Source of the DNA: Colwellia sp.
GTDB lineage: Bacteria > Pseudomonadota > Gammaproteobacteria > Enterobacterales > Alteromonadaceae
Assembly (NCBI GenBank): GCA_013215655.1
Contig: JABSOX010000010.1
Coordinates: forward strand, 62,001 to 126,000
Reading direction: 5' to 3'
DNA length: 64,000 nt
The translations under genes and the position numbers were made by a program. This document shows positions 8,594 to 16,113 of this stretch, piece after piece (positions within the stretch are counted from its first letter, which is position 1; the number at the start of each line of letters is the position of its first letter). The notes under the pieces were generated by a model. It had not been told where the DNA came from. It made no database searches and saw nothing but the letters and a program-made list of their open reading frames with translations.

Positions 8594-9130
8594 TTAATTC
8601 AGAGCCAAATAAGTTGGATTGCTCACGAAATAATGACCTGATTTTACTTCTACTTTTTTACAAGTATATTTTCCTTTTTTAGAGCCTAATGATTTTTTAC
8701 CACGACACTTCATATGTTGTGCTTTTACGCCATATTGTTCGATATAGTTTTGGGCTTCATCATTCGCTTCTGTCAAGAATTGTTCTGGTAACTTACTATC
8801 TAGCATTTTTAATGGCTTAGCCCAAGCTTGAGAGCGTTGTTCATTGGCAACCGTTAACCAAGCATAGCTTTTCAGTAAATCTTGCTCTGTGCCTTGTGCA
8901 TTTAAATACATAGTGCCGACGATGTATTGAGACAATTTATCGCCTCTTTTTGCAAATACCTCTAATTCAGGTAATGCTTTTTCAAAGTCAGAAGACTGAT
9001 ACAGTCTAATTGCTGACTTAAGTTGAATGTTATAAGTTTCTATTTTTAATAACTCATCAGATGTAACGGCGCTGCTGGTAAATGAACACGCTAATAATAT
9101 TGCACAAAATGTAGTAATAAATTTTTTCAT
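8594..9130 (-). CDS. Secreted Sel1-repeat-like protein
   Basis: The 178-residue protein begins with a signal peptide (MKKFITTFCAILLACSFTSSA). It then has one or two helical repeats of the Sel1/TPR type: ALPELEVFAKRGDKLSQYI near residue 52 and GTMYLNAQGTEQDLLKSYAW near 71. Such repeats usually bind other proteins in the periplasm. The C-terminal part has basic stretches (KCRGKKSLGSKKGKYTCKK) with two Cys that could form a disulfide. It is a single gene between a terminator and a long non-coding region. Its partner and role are unknown. Confidence 0.75.
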   Translation of the reverse strand: MKKFITTFCAILLACSFTSSAVTSDELLKIETYNIQLKSAIRLYQSSDFEKALPELEVFAKRGDKLSQYIVGTMYLNAQGTEQDLLKSYAWLTVANEQRSQAWAKPLKMLDSKLPEQFLTEANDEAQNYIEQYGVKAQHMKCRGKKSLGSKKGKYTCKKVEVKSGHYFVSNPTYLALN

Positions 9131-9620
9131 GGTATGAACCTCTGGTATTTAAATTCAACTTGTAGGCTGAAATTTCACTGCTTCTACTAGTTAAGTTGCA
9201 AATACTATGACAAAGGTTGTGTTTATAATGAAAAAAAAGTTAGTGAGTTGATAAATAAGGTTTTTTAATTTATAGAGATAATTGGCTATTTTAAATACAT
9301 TAGCGAAACAATCTAAAGGTGGTCATATATACTAAGTTTAAGTAAAAATAACCATAAAATCGTTTTGTGTTAATTTGAGTTGTGAAGTGCCATTCCCGAA
9401 ATAGGGACGTTCATTCCCGAAATAGGGACATGTGCCCGAATTACCTAGAAATACAAAGTTTCATTTTAATTAGGTATACCTTGGGGTCATACAAACGAGA
9501 CTAGATTTTTTGTGATTAATACTTGTCCTTGTAAATTTTGAACAAGATATATCATAAAATATCGAATAGTCATTAATATTCAGTATTGATAAAAAGTTAA
9601 TTAAGGCAGGAATAAGGTGA
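9131..9620. other. Non-coding region upstream of the Sel1-like gene
   Basis: About 490 bases without a convincing gene. It contains the putative promoter region of the minus-strand Sel1-like gene, the spaced CCCGAAATAGGG repeats at 9391-9440, and the string CTTGGGGTCA near 9480. A similar CTTGGGGTCAC lies near 17021, also outside genes, and both may be tails of decayed mobile elements. Confidence 0.5.
9391..9440. repeat. Direct repeats with 21-bp period
   Basis: An 18-base unit, CATTCCCGAAATAGGGAC, occurs exactly at 9391-9408 and 9412-9429, with a degenerate third partial unit (GCCCGAA) at the next 21-base step. Each unit contains an imperfect dyad, TCCC-N6-GGGA. Spacing of two helical turns fits cooperative protein binding, or decay of a mobile element end. 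The nearest gene start downstream is the minus-strand Sel1-like gene about 260 bp away. Confidence 0.65.
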
Positions 9621-9728
9621 GAGTTTGTAACCAGTGGTTTAAATCCACATGTTTATGATGCAATGAATACGGATGCTGTTATTAGCGTCGAAACCATTGT
9701 TGTAAATTCTGATGATTATTTGAGCTGA
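9621..9728 (+). pseudogene. Remnant of a DUF952 gene (C-terminal block only)
   Basis: In one plus-strand frame the sequence reads EFVTSGLNPHVYDAMNTDAV and on to a TGA at 9726. It aligns with the end of the intact DUF952 protein at 6797-7168 (ATGGLYPHIYGAMNMDAVV). An in-frame TGA at 9618 and the absence of any upstream DUF952 sequence mean only the last third is left. It is followed by a terminator. This is a decayed second copy, by duplication or by loss from a once separate gene. Confidence 0.7.
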
Positions 9729-9742
9729 TTCTATTGATGATT

Positions 9743-9776
9743 AAAAACCCCGTAGTGATAACATTACGGGGTTTTA
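9743..9776 (-). terminator. Intrinsic terminator downstream of the aminotransferase gene
   Basis: GC-rich stem AAAACCCCGTA/TACGGGGTTTT with a loop of about ten bases and T-runs on both strands. On the minus strand it comes about 85 bases after the aminotransferase stop, just after the structured repeat at 9778-9832. On the plus strand it would end any transcript of the DUF952 remnant. Confidence 0.85.
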
Positions 9777-9777
9777 T

Positions 9778-9832
9778 TTATGTTCAGGACGAACAGTATG
9801 TCACGTACACATGGATGTGAAAGAGTGACGAT
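9778..9832 (-). repeat. Structured 3'-UTR repeat, copy B (after aminotransferase gene)
   Basis: Second copy of the repeat seen at 3018-3072, again between a stop codon and an intrinsic terminator. On the minus strand GTCAC pairs with GTGAC and encloses CACAT-CC-ATGTG. A further hairpin GTTC-N5-GAAC follows. The outer stem differs from copy A by two compensated base pairs. Confidence 0.6.
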
Positions 9833-9860
9833 AAGTTAACTTAATGTTTTTAATCGACGA

Positions 9861-11048
9861 CTATAAGATCTTAGCAATTGACTGTGCTAAGTAATCAACA
9901 TTACTGTTGGCAATACCAGCAATACTCATGCGGCTAGAACCTACCATATAAATGCTATATTCATCTTGTAGTTGCTGTACTTGCTCTGGGCTTATACCTA
10001 AGAACGAGAACATACCACTTTGGCGTGCGATAAAGCTAAAGTCACGAGTTACACCGTTTTCTACTAGTTTATCTACTAATAATTGACGATTGCCGTTGAT
10101 ACGATCACGCATTACTTTTAACTCTGCATGCCATTGTGTACGTAATTCATCAGAACTTAAAATGGTCTCTACCAGTGCTGCACCATGTGCTGGTGGCATT
10201 GAATAAATACCACGTACTACTGAAAGTACGACTGAATTGGCAATGTCTGCACTTAAAGGTGTTTCGCCGATAAGAGTAAAGCCACCGATACGCTCACGAT
10301 ATAAACCGAAGTTTTTCGAACAAGAGCTACATACAATCATCTCTTTAACATTTTCAGCCATTAAACGTAAACCGTAAGCGTCTTCGTCTAAACCTTTACC
10401 AAAACCTTGATATGCCATATCTAGCACCGGTAAAAAACCAATACCTTTGGCAACTTCAACAACTTGCTGCCATTGTTCATTATTTAAATCCATACCACTT
10501 GGATTATGACAACAAGCATGTAATAACACCGCATCATCGCTGCTAACTTCTTTAAGGGCGGCTAACATACCGTCAAAATCTAAAGTTTTGTTTTCATAAT
10601 CATAATACGGATAAGTCTTAACGGTTAAGCCAGCGGCTTCAAACAAGCCTGTATGATTCGCCCAAGTAGGATTACTTACCCAAATAGTAGCGCCTGCTTT
10701 ACATGACTTAATAAACTCAGCAGCAACACGTAGAGAACCTGTGCCTCCGGGAGTTGAAATAGTACGAGCACGGTTTTCGATTAAAACTTTATGATGACCA
10801 AAAATGAGCTTGCTCATTTCGTCATTGAATAATGGTGAACCCGTTGGGCCAATATATACTTTGCTATCTTCGGTATCGTTGCGATGTTTCTCGGCACGTT
10901 TTACACAGTCTAAAACTGCGGTGTGTCCCGCTTCGTTCTTATAAACACCAACACCCAAATCTATTTTTTGTGAGTTTGAATCTTCACGATATTTAGCCAA
11001 TAAACCTAAAATTGGATCGGCAGGCAAAGCCTTTAAGCTACCAAACAT
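9861..11048 (-). CDS. Aspartate/aromatic amino acid aminotransferase (AspC/TyrB family)
   Basis: This fold-type I PLP enzyme exchanges amino groups between aspartate or aromatic amino acids and 2-oxoglutarate. At 395 residues it matches AspC/TyrB (396-397). It begins MFGSLKALPADPILGLLAKY, like MFENITAAPADPILGL in E. coli. Visible motifs are DLGVGVYKNE near residue 31, HACCHNPSGMD near 184, DMAYQGFG near 216, the PLP Lys in SSCSKNFGLYRERIGG near 240, and a C-terminal SSRMSIAGI with the substrate-carboxylate Arg. I chose the ATG at 11048, with GGAGA just upstream, over an in-frame TTG seven codons earlier. AspC and TyrB cannot be told apart by eye. Confidence 0.95.
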   Translation of the reverse strand: MFGSLKALPADPILGLLAKYREDSNSQKIDLGVGVYKNEAGHTAVLDCVKRAEKHRNDTEDSKVYIGPTGSPLFNDEMSKLIFGHHKVLIENRARTISTPGGTGSLRVAAEFIKSCKAGATIWVSNPTWANHTGLFEAAGLTVKTYPYYDYENKTLDFDGMLAALKEVSSDDAVLLHACCHNPSGMDLNNEQWQQVVEVAKGIGFLPVLDMAYQGFGKGLDEDAYGLRLMAENVKEMIVCSSCSKNFGLYRERIGGFTLIGETPLSADIANSVVLSVVRGIYSMPPAHGAALVETILSSDELRTQWHAELKVMRDRINGNRQLLVDKLVENGVTRDFSFIARQSGMFSFLGISPEQVQQLQDEYSIYMVGSSRMSIAGIANSNVDYLAQSIAKIL

Positions 11049-11254
11049 GTCTCCGTTTACCTTATACAATGAGCGGGAATTTATTCATTTGTACGCCTTC
11101 GTAAAATGAATGATAAAAAGTCCCTGTGATTAAAGCGCAAGCATAGCGGTAATAAGGGGGGAATTAAAGTTTTTGTTAGAGAAAATAGTGAATGAAATAT
11201 ACCGATTGGCACTATTAAAGAACATATTAGTTACTGTATCTTTACAGGTAATAA

Positions 11255-11284
11255 TTCGCGATAACTTTCATTTATTATCGCGAA
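11255..11284 (-). terminator. Hairpin terminator after the DUF445 gene
   Basis: Perfect 10-bp stem TTCGCGATAA/TTATCGCGAA with a ten-base loop, starting 13 bases past the stop of the minus-strand DUF445 gene. The trailing tract (TTATTA) is only moderately T-rich, so termination efficiency is uncertain. Confidence 0.6.
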
Positions 11285-11296
11285 CTTATTCTTTTA

Positions 11297-12007
11297 TTAT
11301 AAAGTGTCGGTAATTGCAGCGATTAAACCGATAATACCGCCAAAAATACCGCCCCAAACCACTAACCAACCCAAGTGTTTACGGATCATGGTTTGTATTA
11401 TTTCTTTTACCAACTGCGGTGTTAATTCACTGAGGCGTTTTTCAATGATGTCGCTGACTTTTTCACGCATGCCGGCCATGACATTAGGTTGTTCAAGTTC
11501 TTTACGTAATAACTCGTTGAATTCTTCGCTTTGTGAAATGTTGCCTATAGTAACCTTCATCTTTTCGATAAAAGGTTCACGTAAAGGCTGTAATGCTTCA
11601 CTGCCGCCAACCATCGCTAACATACCGCCAAATGATGAATTTTCAATAACCTCAACTAAGTCATCAAATGCTGGAGAAAGGTCAACTTTGTCAATTATTG
11701 GTGTTAAGTTGATAGTTGTTGCGGTGCTAGAGCCACTCGATAGAAAGCGATCGATATTTTCTTCAGTGAAGAATTGATCCATCATTAACGAACGAATTCC
11801 TATTTTAAAATCTTCAAAACGAGCAGGAATGACTCCTGAGCCATATAGTCCCGGTACTTTTTCAAAAAGCATATGCACGGCTAGCCAATTGGTTATGGCA
11901 CCTGACAACGCAAATATACCGATAGGAAAAAGAATATGGTGGTTGAGATAATATCCAGCTAACGTTGCGATTAATGCAAGTAAGTTGGTAACGAGGCTTT
12001 TGTTCAC
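11297..12007 (-). CDS. DUF445 family inner-membrane protein
   Basis: The 236-residue protein has two N-terminal hydrophobic segments (residues 5-20 and 25-45), a long helical soluble part, and a C-terminal membrane segment (WLVVWGGIFGGIIGLIAAI). DUF445 hallmarks are GALTNW-like AITNWLAVHMLFEK near residue 36, PARFEDFKIGIRSLM near 61, and the conserved C-terminal glycine-rich helix. The family (YjiN and relatives) has no established role. It is a single gene with a hairpin terminator, transcribed away from the secreted protein gene at 12182. Confidence 0.85.
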   Translation of the reverse strand: MNKSLVTNLLALIATLAGYYLNHHILFPIGIFALSGAITNWLAVHMLFEKVPGLYGSGVIPARFEDFKIGIRSLMMDQFFTEENIDRFLSSGSSTATTINLTPIIDKVDLSPAFDDLVEVIENSSFGGMLAMVGGSEALQPLREPFIEKMKVTIGNISQSEEFNELLRKELEQPNVMAGMREKVSDIIEKRLSELTPQLVKEIIQTMIRKHLGWLVVWGGIFGGIIGLIAAITDTL

Positions 12008-12181
12008 TGAAACTCCAAAGTAACGGATGGATGATATTTTTTGCTATGTTAACAATCAATATAGGAGTGATCCAATTTGTTTGTAGGTGATAATAAAAAA
12101 TATTCATCGTTTAAGTGATTTCACATTCATTTCATTTATCACGTTATAGGCTTGCCATTTTAAATGAATGAAGAGAATTAT

Positions 12182-12916
12182 ATGCTTAATAAATTTGCCT
12201 TTGCTTTGATTGGGGTAGGATTTTTCTTTGATATAGTGGCAGCAGAAAATATTATAGTAGATGCTACACAGCTGAAGAAAAAAATAAGTACAGCAATAGC
12301 TAACTTTGAACAGACGCCTCGAAAAAAGTGGGCATATCAGGTAAACCGCTTCGAAAATGAAGAAGGAGATATAACCAGCAGTATTGAACGCTTTTCACCA
12401 AATATTAAGTTAAATAAACAGTGGCAACTTATTAAAATTAATGGCGAAGTGCCAACGGCTAGGCAACAAAAAAAATTCATCAAAGATAAGATAAAGCAAG
12501 CTAATAAAAAAGCAGAAGGCGCAAATTATTCAATGAAGCTTGATGAAATGATCAACCAAGATACTCTTCAGTTTGTATTCGATAATGGCAGTCAAATTAA
12601 GGCAAGCTTTAAAGTCTATTTAAGTCAATTAGGGGATGATGCTCAAGGCAAGTTACAAGGAACATTAATTTATAATAAACAGTTTGAGTTCATTGAAGAG
12701 ATCAGCATAGTCAATAATGCCGATTTTTCACCGGTATTTAGTGCCAATATCTCAGAATTAGCTTTAACATTTAATTTTATTCATAAGGATGGCGCAATAT
12801 TACCTCAACAAAACAAATTACAGATGAAAGGACGATTTGCTTTTTTTACAAAAATTGATGAAATTTCGACTGATAGCTATTCAAATTATGAGTTTAAAGA
12901 TATACCAGCAAGATAA
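12182..12916 (+). CDS. Secreted protein of unknown function
   Basis: The 244-residue protein starts with a signal peptide (MLNKFAFALIGVGFFFDIVAA, cleavage near AAE). The mature part is mixed alpha/beta, rich in Lys and Gln, with no catalytic motif I recognise. The segments RFENEEGDITSSIERFSP and YLSQLGDDAQGKLQGTLIYN suggest a beta-sheet lipid- or outer-membrane-associated fold, but this is only an impression. I chose ATG 12182, preceded by GAAGAG, over an in-frame ATG six codons upstream because it puts the Lys residue and hydrophobic core at the N-terminus. It is followed after about 105 bp by the cyclophilin gene on the same strand. Confidence 0.7.
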   Translation: MLNKFAFALIGVGFFFDIVAAENIIVDATQLKKKISTAIANFEQTPRKKWAYQVNRFENEEGDITSSIERFSPNIKLNKQWQLIKINGEVPTARQQKKFIKDKIKQANKKAEGANYSMKLDEMINQDTLQFVFDNGSQIKASFKVYLSQLGDDAQGKLQGTLIYNKQFEFIEEISIVNNADFSPVFSANISELALTFNFIHKDGAILPQQNKLQMKGRFAFFTKIDEISTDSYSNYEFKDIPAR

Positions 12917-13021
12917 AATTGCTATGAGAATTTAATTAAAGGCAAAAAACTCTAATTAATAAGTTTAACTATTCCTTCATTTTTGTTTAACTCTACCAAA
13001 CAAAAATAATAGGACGTAAAA

Positions 13022-13876
13022 ATGAAATTAGCGATACAACCGCTGTATGTTTTTTCTCTAGCTTGTCTTTTATTAACAAGCGCTTGTAATGCTGAAACAG
13101 AATGGCGAGCGCTTAGTCCCGAAAATACCGTGTTAATGACCCTACCACAAGGTAAAGTCGTGATTGAGTTGGCGCCACAATTTTCTCCTTCTCATGTTCA
13201 ACAGTTTTCAAAATTGGTTAAAGAAGGTCATTATGATGGTAATAAATTTTACCGAGTGATTGATGGTTTTGTTGCCCAAGGTGGCCCAGAAGACGGTAGT
13301 GCAAAAGATAAAGCGGTACCCATCCTTAAAATTGAAGGTGAATGGACAACAGATAAAAAGTGGTCATTTACTAAAGTGCAAGACAACGATTTATTTGCTG
13401 AGCAAACGGGCTTTAAAGACGGCTTTGCTATTGCTCATAACCCCAGCGAAAAAGCAGCATGGCTAACACATTGTCCGGGAACTATCGCTATGGCTAGAGG
13501 TAATGAAGCGGATTCTGCATCTAGTCATTTTTATATACCTAATGGCCAAGCACTACGGTATTTAGATCGAATTATGACAATATTTGGTCGGGTCGTATTT
13601 GGTATGGAGCATGTACAAGCAATTAGAAGAACATCGGTTATAGAAGGACAGCCCGCTGTTGATTCACGAGACTTTACGCCAATAGTTAGTATGCAAATGA
13701 TGAGCGATGTGCCAAAAGAGCAACAAATTTTAATTGAAGTAGAGAATACTGAAACAACAGCTTTTACGGAGCGATTAGTTAAACGTCGTAAACGTGACAA
13801 TCCGTTTTTTTATAAAAAGCCACTGCCAGTATTGGATGTTTGCCAAGTGCCACTTAAAACACGTTTAGTTAAATAA
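13022..13876 (+). CDS. Cyclophilin-type peptidyl-prolyl cis-trans isomerase, probable lipoprotein
   Basis: The 284-residue protein has a lipoprotein-type signal (LLLTSACNAE, Cys at about residue 22) and a cyclophilin domain. Visible features are GKVVIELAPQFSPSHVQQF near 45, the core DGNKFYRVIDGFVAQGG near 72 (substrate-binding Phe and Gln), GTIAMARGNEADSASSHFYI near 154, and RIMTIFGRVVFGMEHV near 183. It catalyses proline isomerisation during folding of envelope proteins. It is longer than PpiA because of an insertion between the first and second motifs and a C-terminal tail. The next gene starts 28 bp later on the same strand. Confidence 0.88.
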   Translation: MKLAIQPLYVFSLACLLLTSACNAETEWRALSPENTVLMTLPQGKVVIELAPQFSPSHVQQFSKLVKEGHYDGNKFYRVIDGFVAQGGPEDGSAKDKAVPILKIEGEWTTDKKWSFTKVQDNDLFAEQTGFKDGFAIAHNPSEKAAWLTHCPGTIAMARGNEADSASSHFYIPNGQALRYLDRIMTIFGRVVFGMEHVQAIRRTSVIEGQPAVDSRDFTPIVSMQMMSDVPKEQQILIEVENTETTAFTERLVKRRKRDNPFFYKKPLPVLDVCQVPLKTRLVK

Positions 13877-13904
13877 TTTATTTATATAGGTATGGGTAAC
13901 TGCC

Positions 13905-15119
13905 ATGACTACTGCGCTGCAAGGCATTAAAGTTCTAGATCTCAGTCGAATTTTGGCGGGTCCTTGGGCTAGTCAAATGTTAGCAGATCTTGGCGCTGAG
14001 GTTGTTAAAGTCGAAAAACCTAATAGCGGTGATGATACGCGCTATTGGGGTCCGCCATTTATTAAAGAGTCCACCATAGAGCAACCTCCACAAGCCGCCT
14101 ATTTTCATAGTGTTAATCGCAATAAAAAAGCCATAGCCATCGATATTAGTCAAAGTGTAGGGCAAAGGTTGATCCGTGATTTGGTTTTACAAGCTGATGT
14201 TTTCATTGAAAACTATAAGGTTGGCGGGCTAAAAAAATATGACCTTGATTACGATAGTTTAAAAAAGATAAACCCACAGTTAGTCTATTGCTCTATCACT
14301 GGTTTTGGTCAAAATGGTCCTGCCGCTCATCGAGCAGGATATGATGCCATGATCCAAGCAGAAGGTGGCTTGATGAGCTTAACTGGTGAAACCAACGGCT
14401 CACCAATGAAAGTGGGTGTAGCCGTCGTTGATATTATGACTGGTCTTTATAGTTGCAATGCTATTTTAGCGGCGTTAATGGCTCGTCATCATACACAAAC
14501 AGGCCAATATATTGATATTGCATTATTAGATGTGCAGGTCGCGACATTAGCAAATCAAGGCATGAATTATTTAACCACTAAAGCATTGCCAAAAAGGTTA
14601 GGTAACGAACACCCCAATATTGTTCCTTACCAAATATTTGCGACTCAAGACGGTAATATCTTGCTGGCTATTGGCAATGACACTCAATTTGAAAAGTTTT
14701 GTCAGTTGATCGACCGTAGTGAATTAGCTGTAGATCAACGATTTAGTCGTAATGAACAAAGGGTTACGTTTCGAGCACAACTTATTCCAATGCTTGCTAT
14801 AGAGTTGGCAAATAAAACGACACAGTGGTGGCTAACTCAACTTGAGCAAGCATCTATTCCTTGTGGAGCGGTAAATACTTTAGACCAGGTATTTGAACAC
14901 CCTCAAATAAAACATCGTCGTATGGTAAAAAAAATACCCGATAAAAATGGTGAGTTGGTGAATACCATTGCCAACCCTATTAACTTATCAGCCACGCCGA
15001 TTAAGTATCGCAGTGCTTCTCCTGAACTAGGAGAACATACCGTTGAAATTCTTGCTAAGCAGTTAAACTATAACGAAGAGGCGATTAATGAATTATTTGC
15101 GCAAGGGATTATTCAGTGA
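13905..15119 (+). CDS. CaiB/BaiF family (class III) CoA-transferase
   Basis: The 404-residue class III CoA-transferase moves CoA between organic acids by way of an aspartyl-CoA intermediate. It opens GIKVLDLSRILAGPWASQML, followed by GAEVVKVEKPNSGDDTRYWGPP near residue 31 and LDLKS-like AIAIDIS near 73. GYDAMIQAEGGLMSLTGE near 145 carries the catalytic Asp, and the C-terminal HPQIKHRRMV near 328 is also typical. The length is standard. The substrate is not predictable from sequence; succinyl-CoA:glutarate and related activities are common. It follows the cyclophilin gene closely. A MITE begins about 25 bp after its stop. Confidence 0.9.
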   Translation: MTTALQGIKVLDLSRILAGPWASQMLADLGAEVVKVEKPNSGDDTRYWGPPFIKESTIEQPPQAAYFHSVNRNKKAIAIDISQSVGQRLIRDLVLQADVFIENYKVGGLKKYDLDYDSLKKINPQLVYCSITGFGQNGPAAHRAGYDAMIQAEGGLMSLTGETNGSPMKVGVAVVDIMTGLYSCNAILAALMARHHTQTGQYIDIALLDVQVATLANQGMNYLTTKALPKRLGNEHPNIVPYQIFATQDGNILLAIGNDTQFEKFCQLIDRSELAVDQRFSRNEQRVTFRAQLIPMLAIELANKTTQWWLTQLEQASIPCGAVNTLDQVFEHPQIKHRRMVKKIPDKNGELVNTIANPINLSATPIKYRSASPELGEHTVEILAKQLNYNEEAINELFAQGIIQ

Positions 15120-15145
15120 TGAGCTCGAATACATGCAAGCTATAA

Positions 15146-15311
15146 CTTATACCCGTTCCACTTGAAGATGCAGTTTCAGAGTTAAGCTAGAAAACCAGTC
15201 CTGCGTTATTGATTTTGACAAGAGAATAACTATTCTCTGCAATCAATGCCTTGTAGCTAACCCTTTCTCGACTTGCTGAAATCTGCATCTTCAAGTGGAG
15301 CGGGTGTATAA
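15146..15311. mobile_element. MITE-like element with long inverted terminal repeats, overlapping the greB 3' end
   Basis: The left arm (15147-15179, TTATACCCGTTCCACTTGAA onward) is an inverted match of the right arm (15275-15311). They agree over about 33 bases with a few small differences. The interior carries a second dyad: AGAGAATA-AC-TATTCTCT at 15221-15238, flanked by TTGATT and AATCAA. The roughly 165-bp element has no gene, so it fits a miniature inverted-repeat element or a large palindromic repeat. TATAAC occurs at both edges (15141-15146 and 15307-15312), but the exact ends and target duplication are unclear. The right arm encodes the last residues of GreB. Confidence 0.75.
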
Positions 15312-15775
15312 CGAATATGGGTAATATCAAAAACACGTTCACCTTCAGGGGCTTGTACGACGACTTCATCATCAACATATTTACCTAAGAGTGCTCTTGC
15401 CATGGGAGAGTCGATACTTATCTCACCTTTTTTAACATCCCATTCATCAGGGCCAACTAACCGATAAACAACTTGTTGGTCATCTTCATTGATTAAAGTG
15501 ACCCATGCACCAAAAAATACGCGCCCTTCTTGCTGCGGATCAGGGTAAACAATATTTAGTTCTTCAGTGCGTTTTACTAAAAATCGTACCCGTCTATCAA
15601 TTTCACGTAATCGTTTTTTCCCATAAATATATTCAGCGTTCTCACTGCGGTCACCTTGTGCTGCAGCTTCAGATACTGAGCGTGTGATCTTGGGACGTTC
15701 GTCTTTCCAAAGAAATTTCAATTCTTTATCGAGACGATCCCAGCCTTCGCGGGTGATATAATTCGAACGTTTCAT
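15257..15775 (-). CDS. greB: Transcription elongation factor GreB, with repeat-derived C-terminal tail
   Basis: The 172-residue GreB binds in the RNA polymerase secondary channel and stimulates cleavage of backtracked RNA. The N-terminal coiled coil is clear: YITREGWDRLDKELKFLW, GDRSENAEYIYGKKRLREID (tip acidic residues) and RRVRFLVKR. The FKBP-like C-domain follows with QQEGRVFFGAWVTL and SIDSPMARALLGK. E. coli GreB (158 residues) ends soon after IEYVKP. Here, after ITHIRY, there are 16 extra residues, TPAPLEDADFSKSRKG, encoded by the right arm of the MITE at 15146-15311. The element thus replaced the native end and supplied a new stop codon. Confidence 0.94.
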   Translation of the reverse strand: MKRSNYITREGWDRLDKELKFLWKDERPKITRSVSEAAAQGDRSENAEYIYGKKRLREIDRRVRFLVKRTEELNIVYPDPQQEGRVFFGAWVTLINEDDQQVVYRLVGPDEWDVKKGEISIDSPMARALLGKYVDDEVVVQAPEGERVFDITHIRYTPAPLEDADFSKSRKG

Positions 15776-15856
15776 TTATTAATCATTTATCCATTGGTGC
15801 CGCTTGCTGAAGTAAAAGAATGATACCACAGCAAAAATTGCAAGTTGAAGGATAAA

Positions 15857-15910
15857 AGGGGAGTCGTGACAAATGAGAATCGCTCTCAAATGTCACGACC
15901 CTTTTTATTT
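15857..15910. terminator. Long hairpin upstream of greB (terminator-like)
   Basis: The arm GTCGTGACA with an AATGAGA extension (15863-15879) pairs with TCTCAAATGTCACGAC (15884-15899), with a T-run on the plus strand (CCCTTTTTATTT) and CCCCTTTTATCC on the minus strand. It lies about 85 bases upstream of the greB start. It could be a terminator of plus-strand transcription or a leader hairpin of greB. Orientation is not decided. Confidence 0.55.
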
Positions 15911-16113
15911 AAAAATAAAAACACAGTAAAAAACTTAACACATTGAAATAAAATAAATAATAAGTGTATTAACTTCTAAGGAAGGACGATTTCAACGGCA
16001 CACTTCAATTAAACTCTCCTTTTCTGATACAAAAATATTGTGAACCTGATTTTTGAGATTTGATATTCAAACACGTTCTGATATTTCACAGTTCTATTTA
16101 TTCGGAGTTAGTT

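Noticed and set aside
11233-11247. CTGTATCTTTACAG resembling an SOS box
   Set aside because: Spacer is 6 bases, not 8, and it lies downstream of a gene, not in a promoter.
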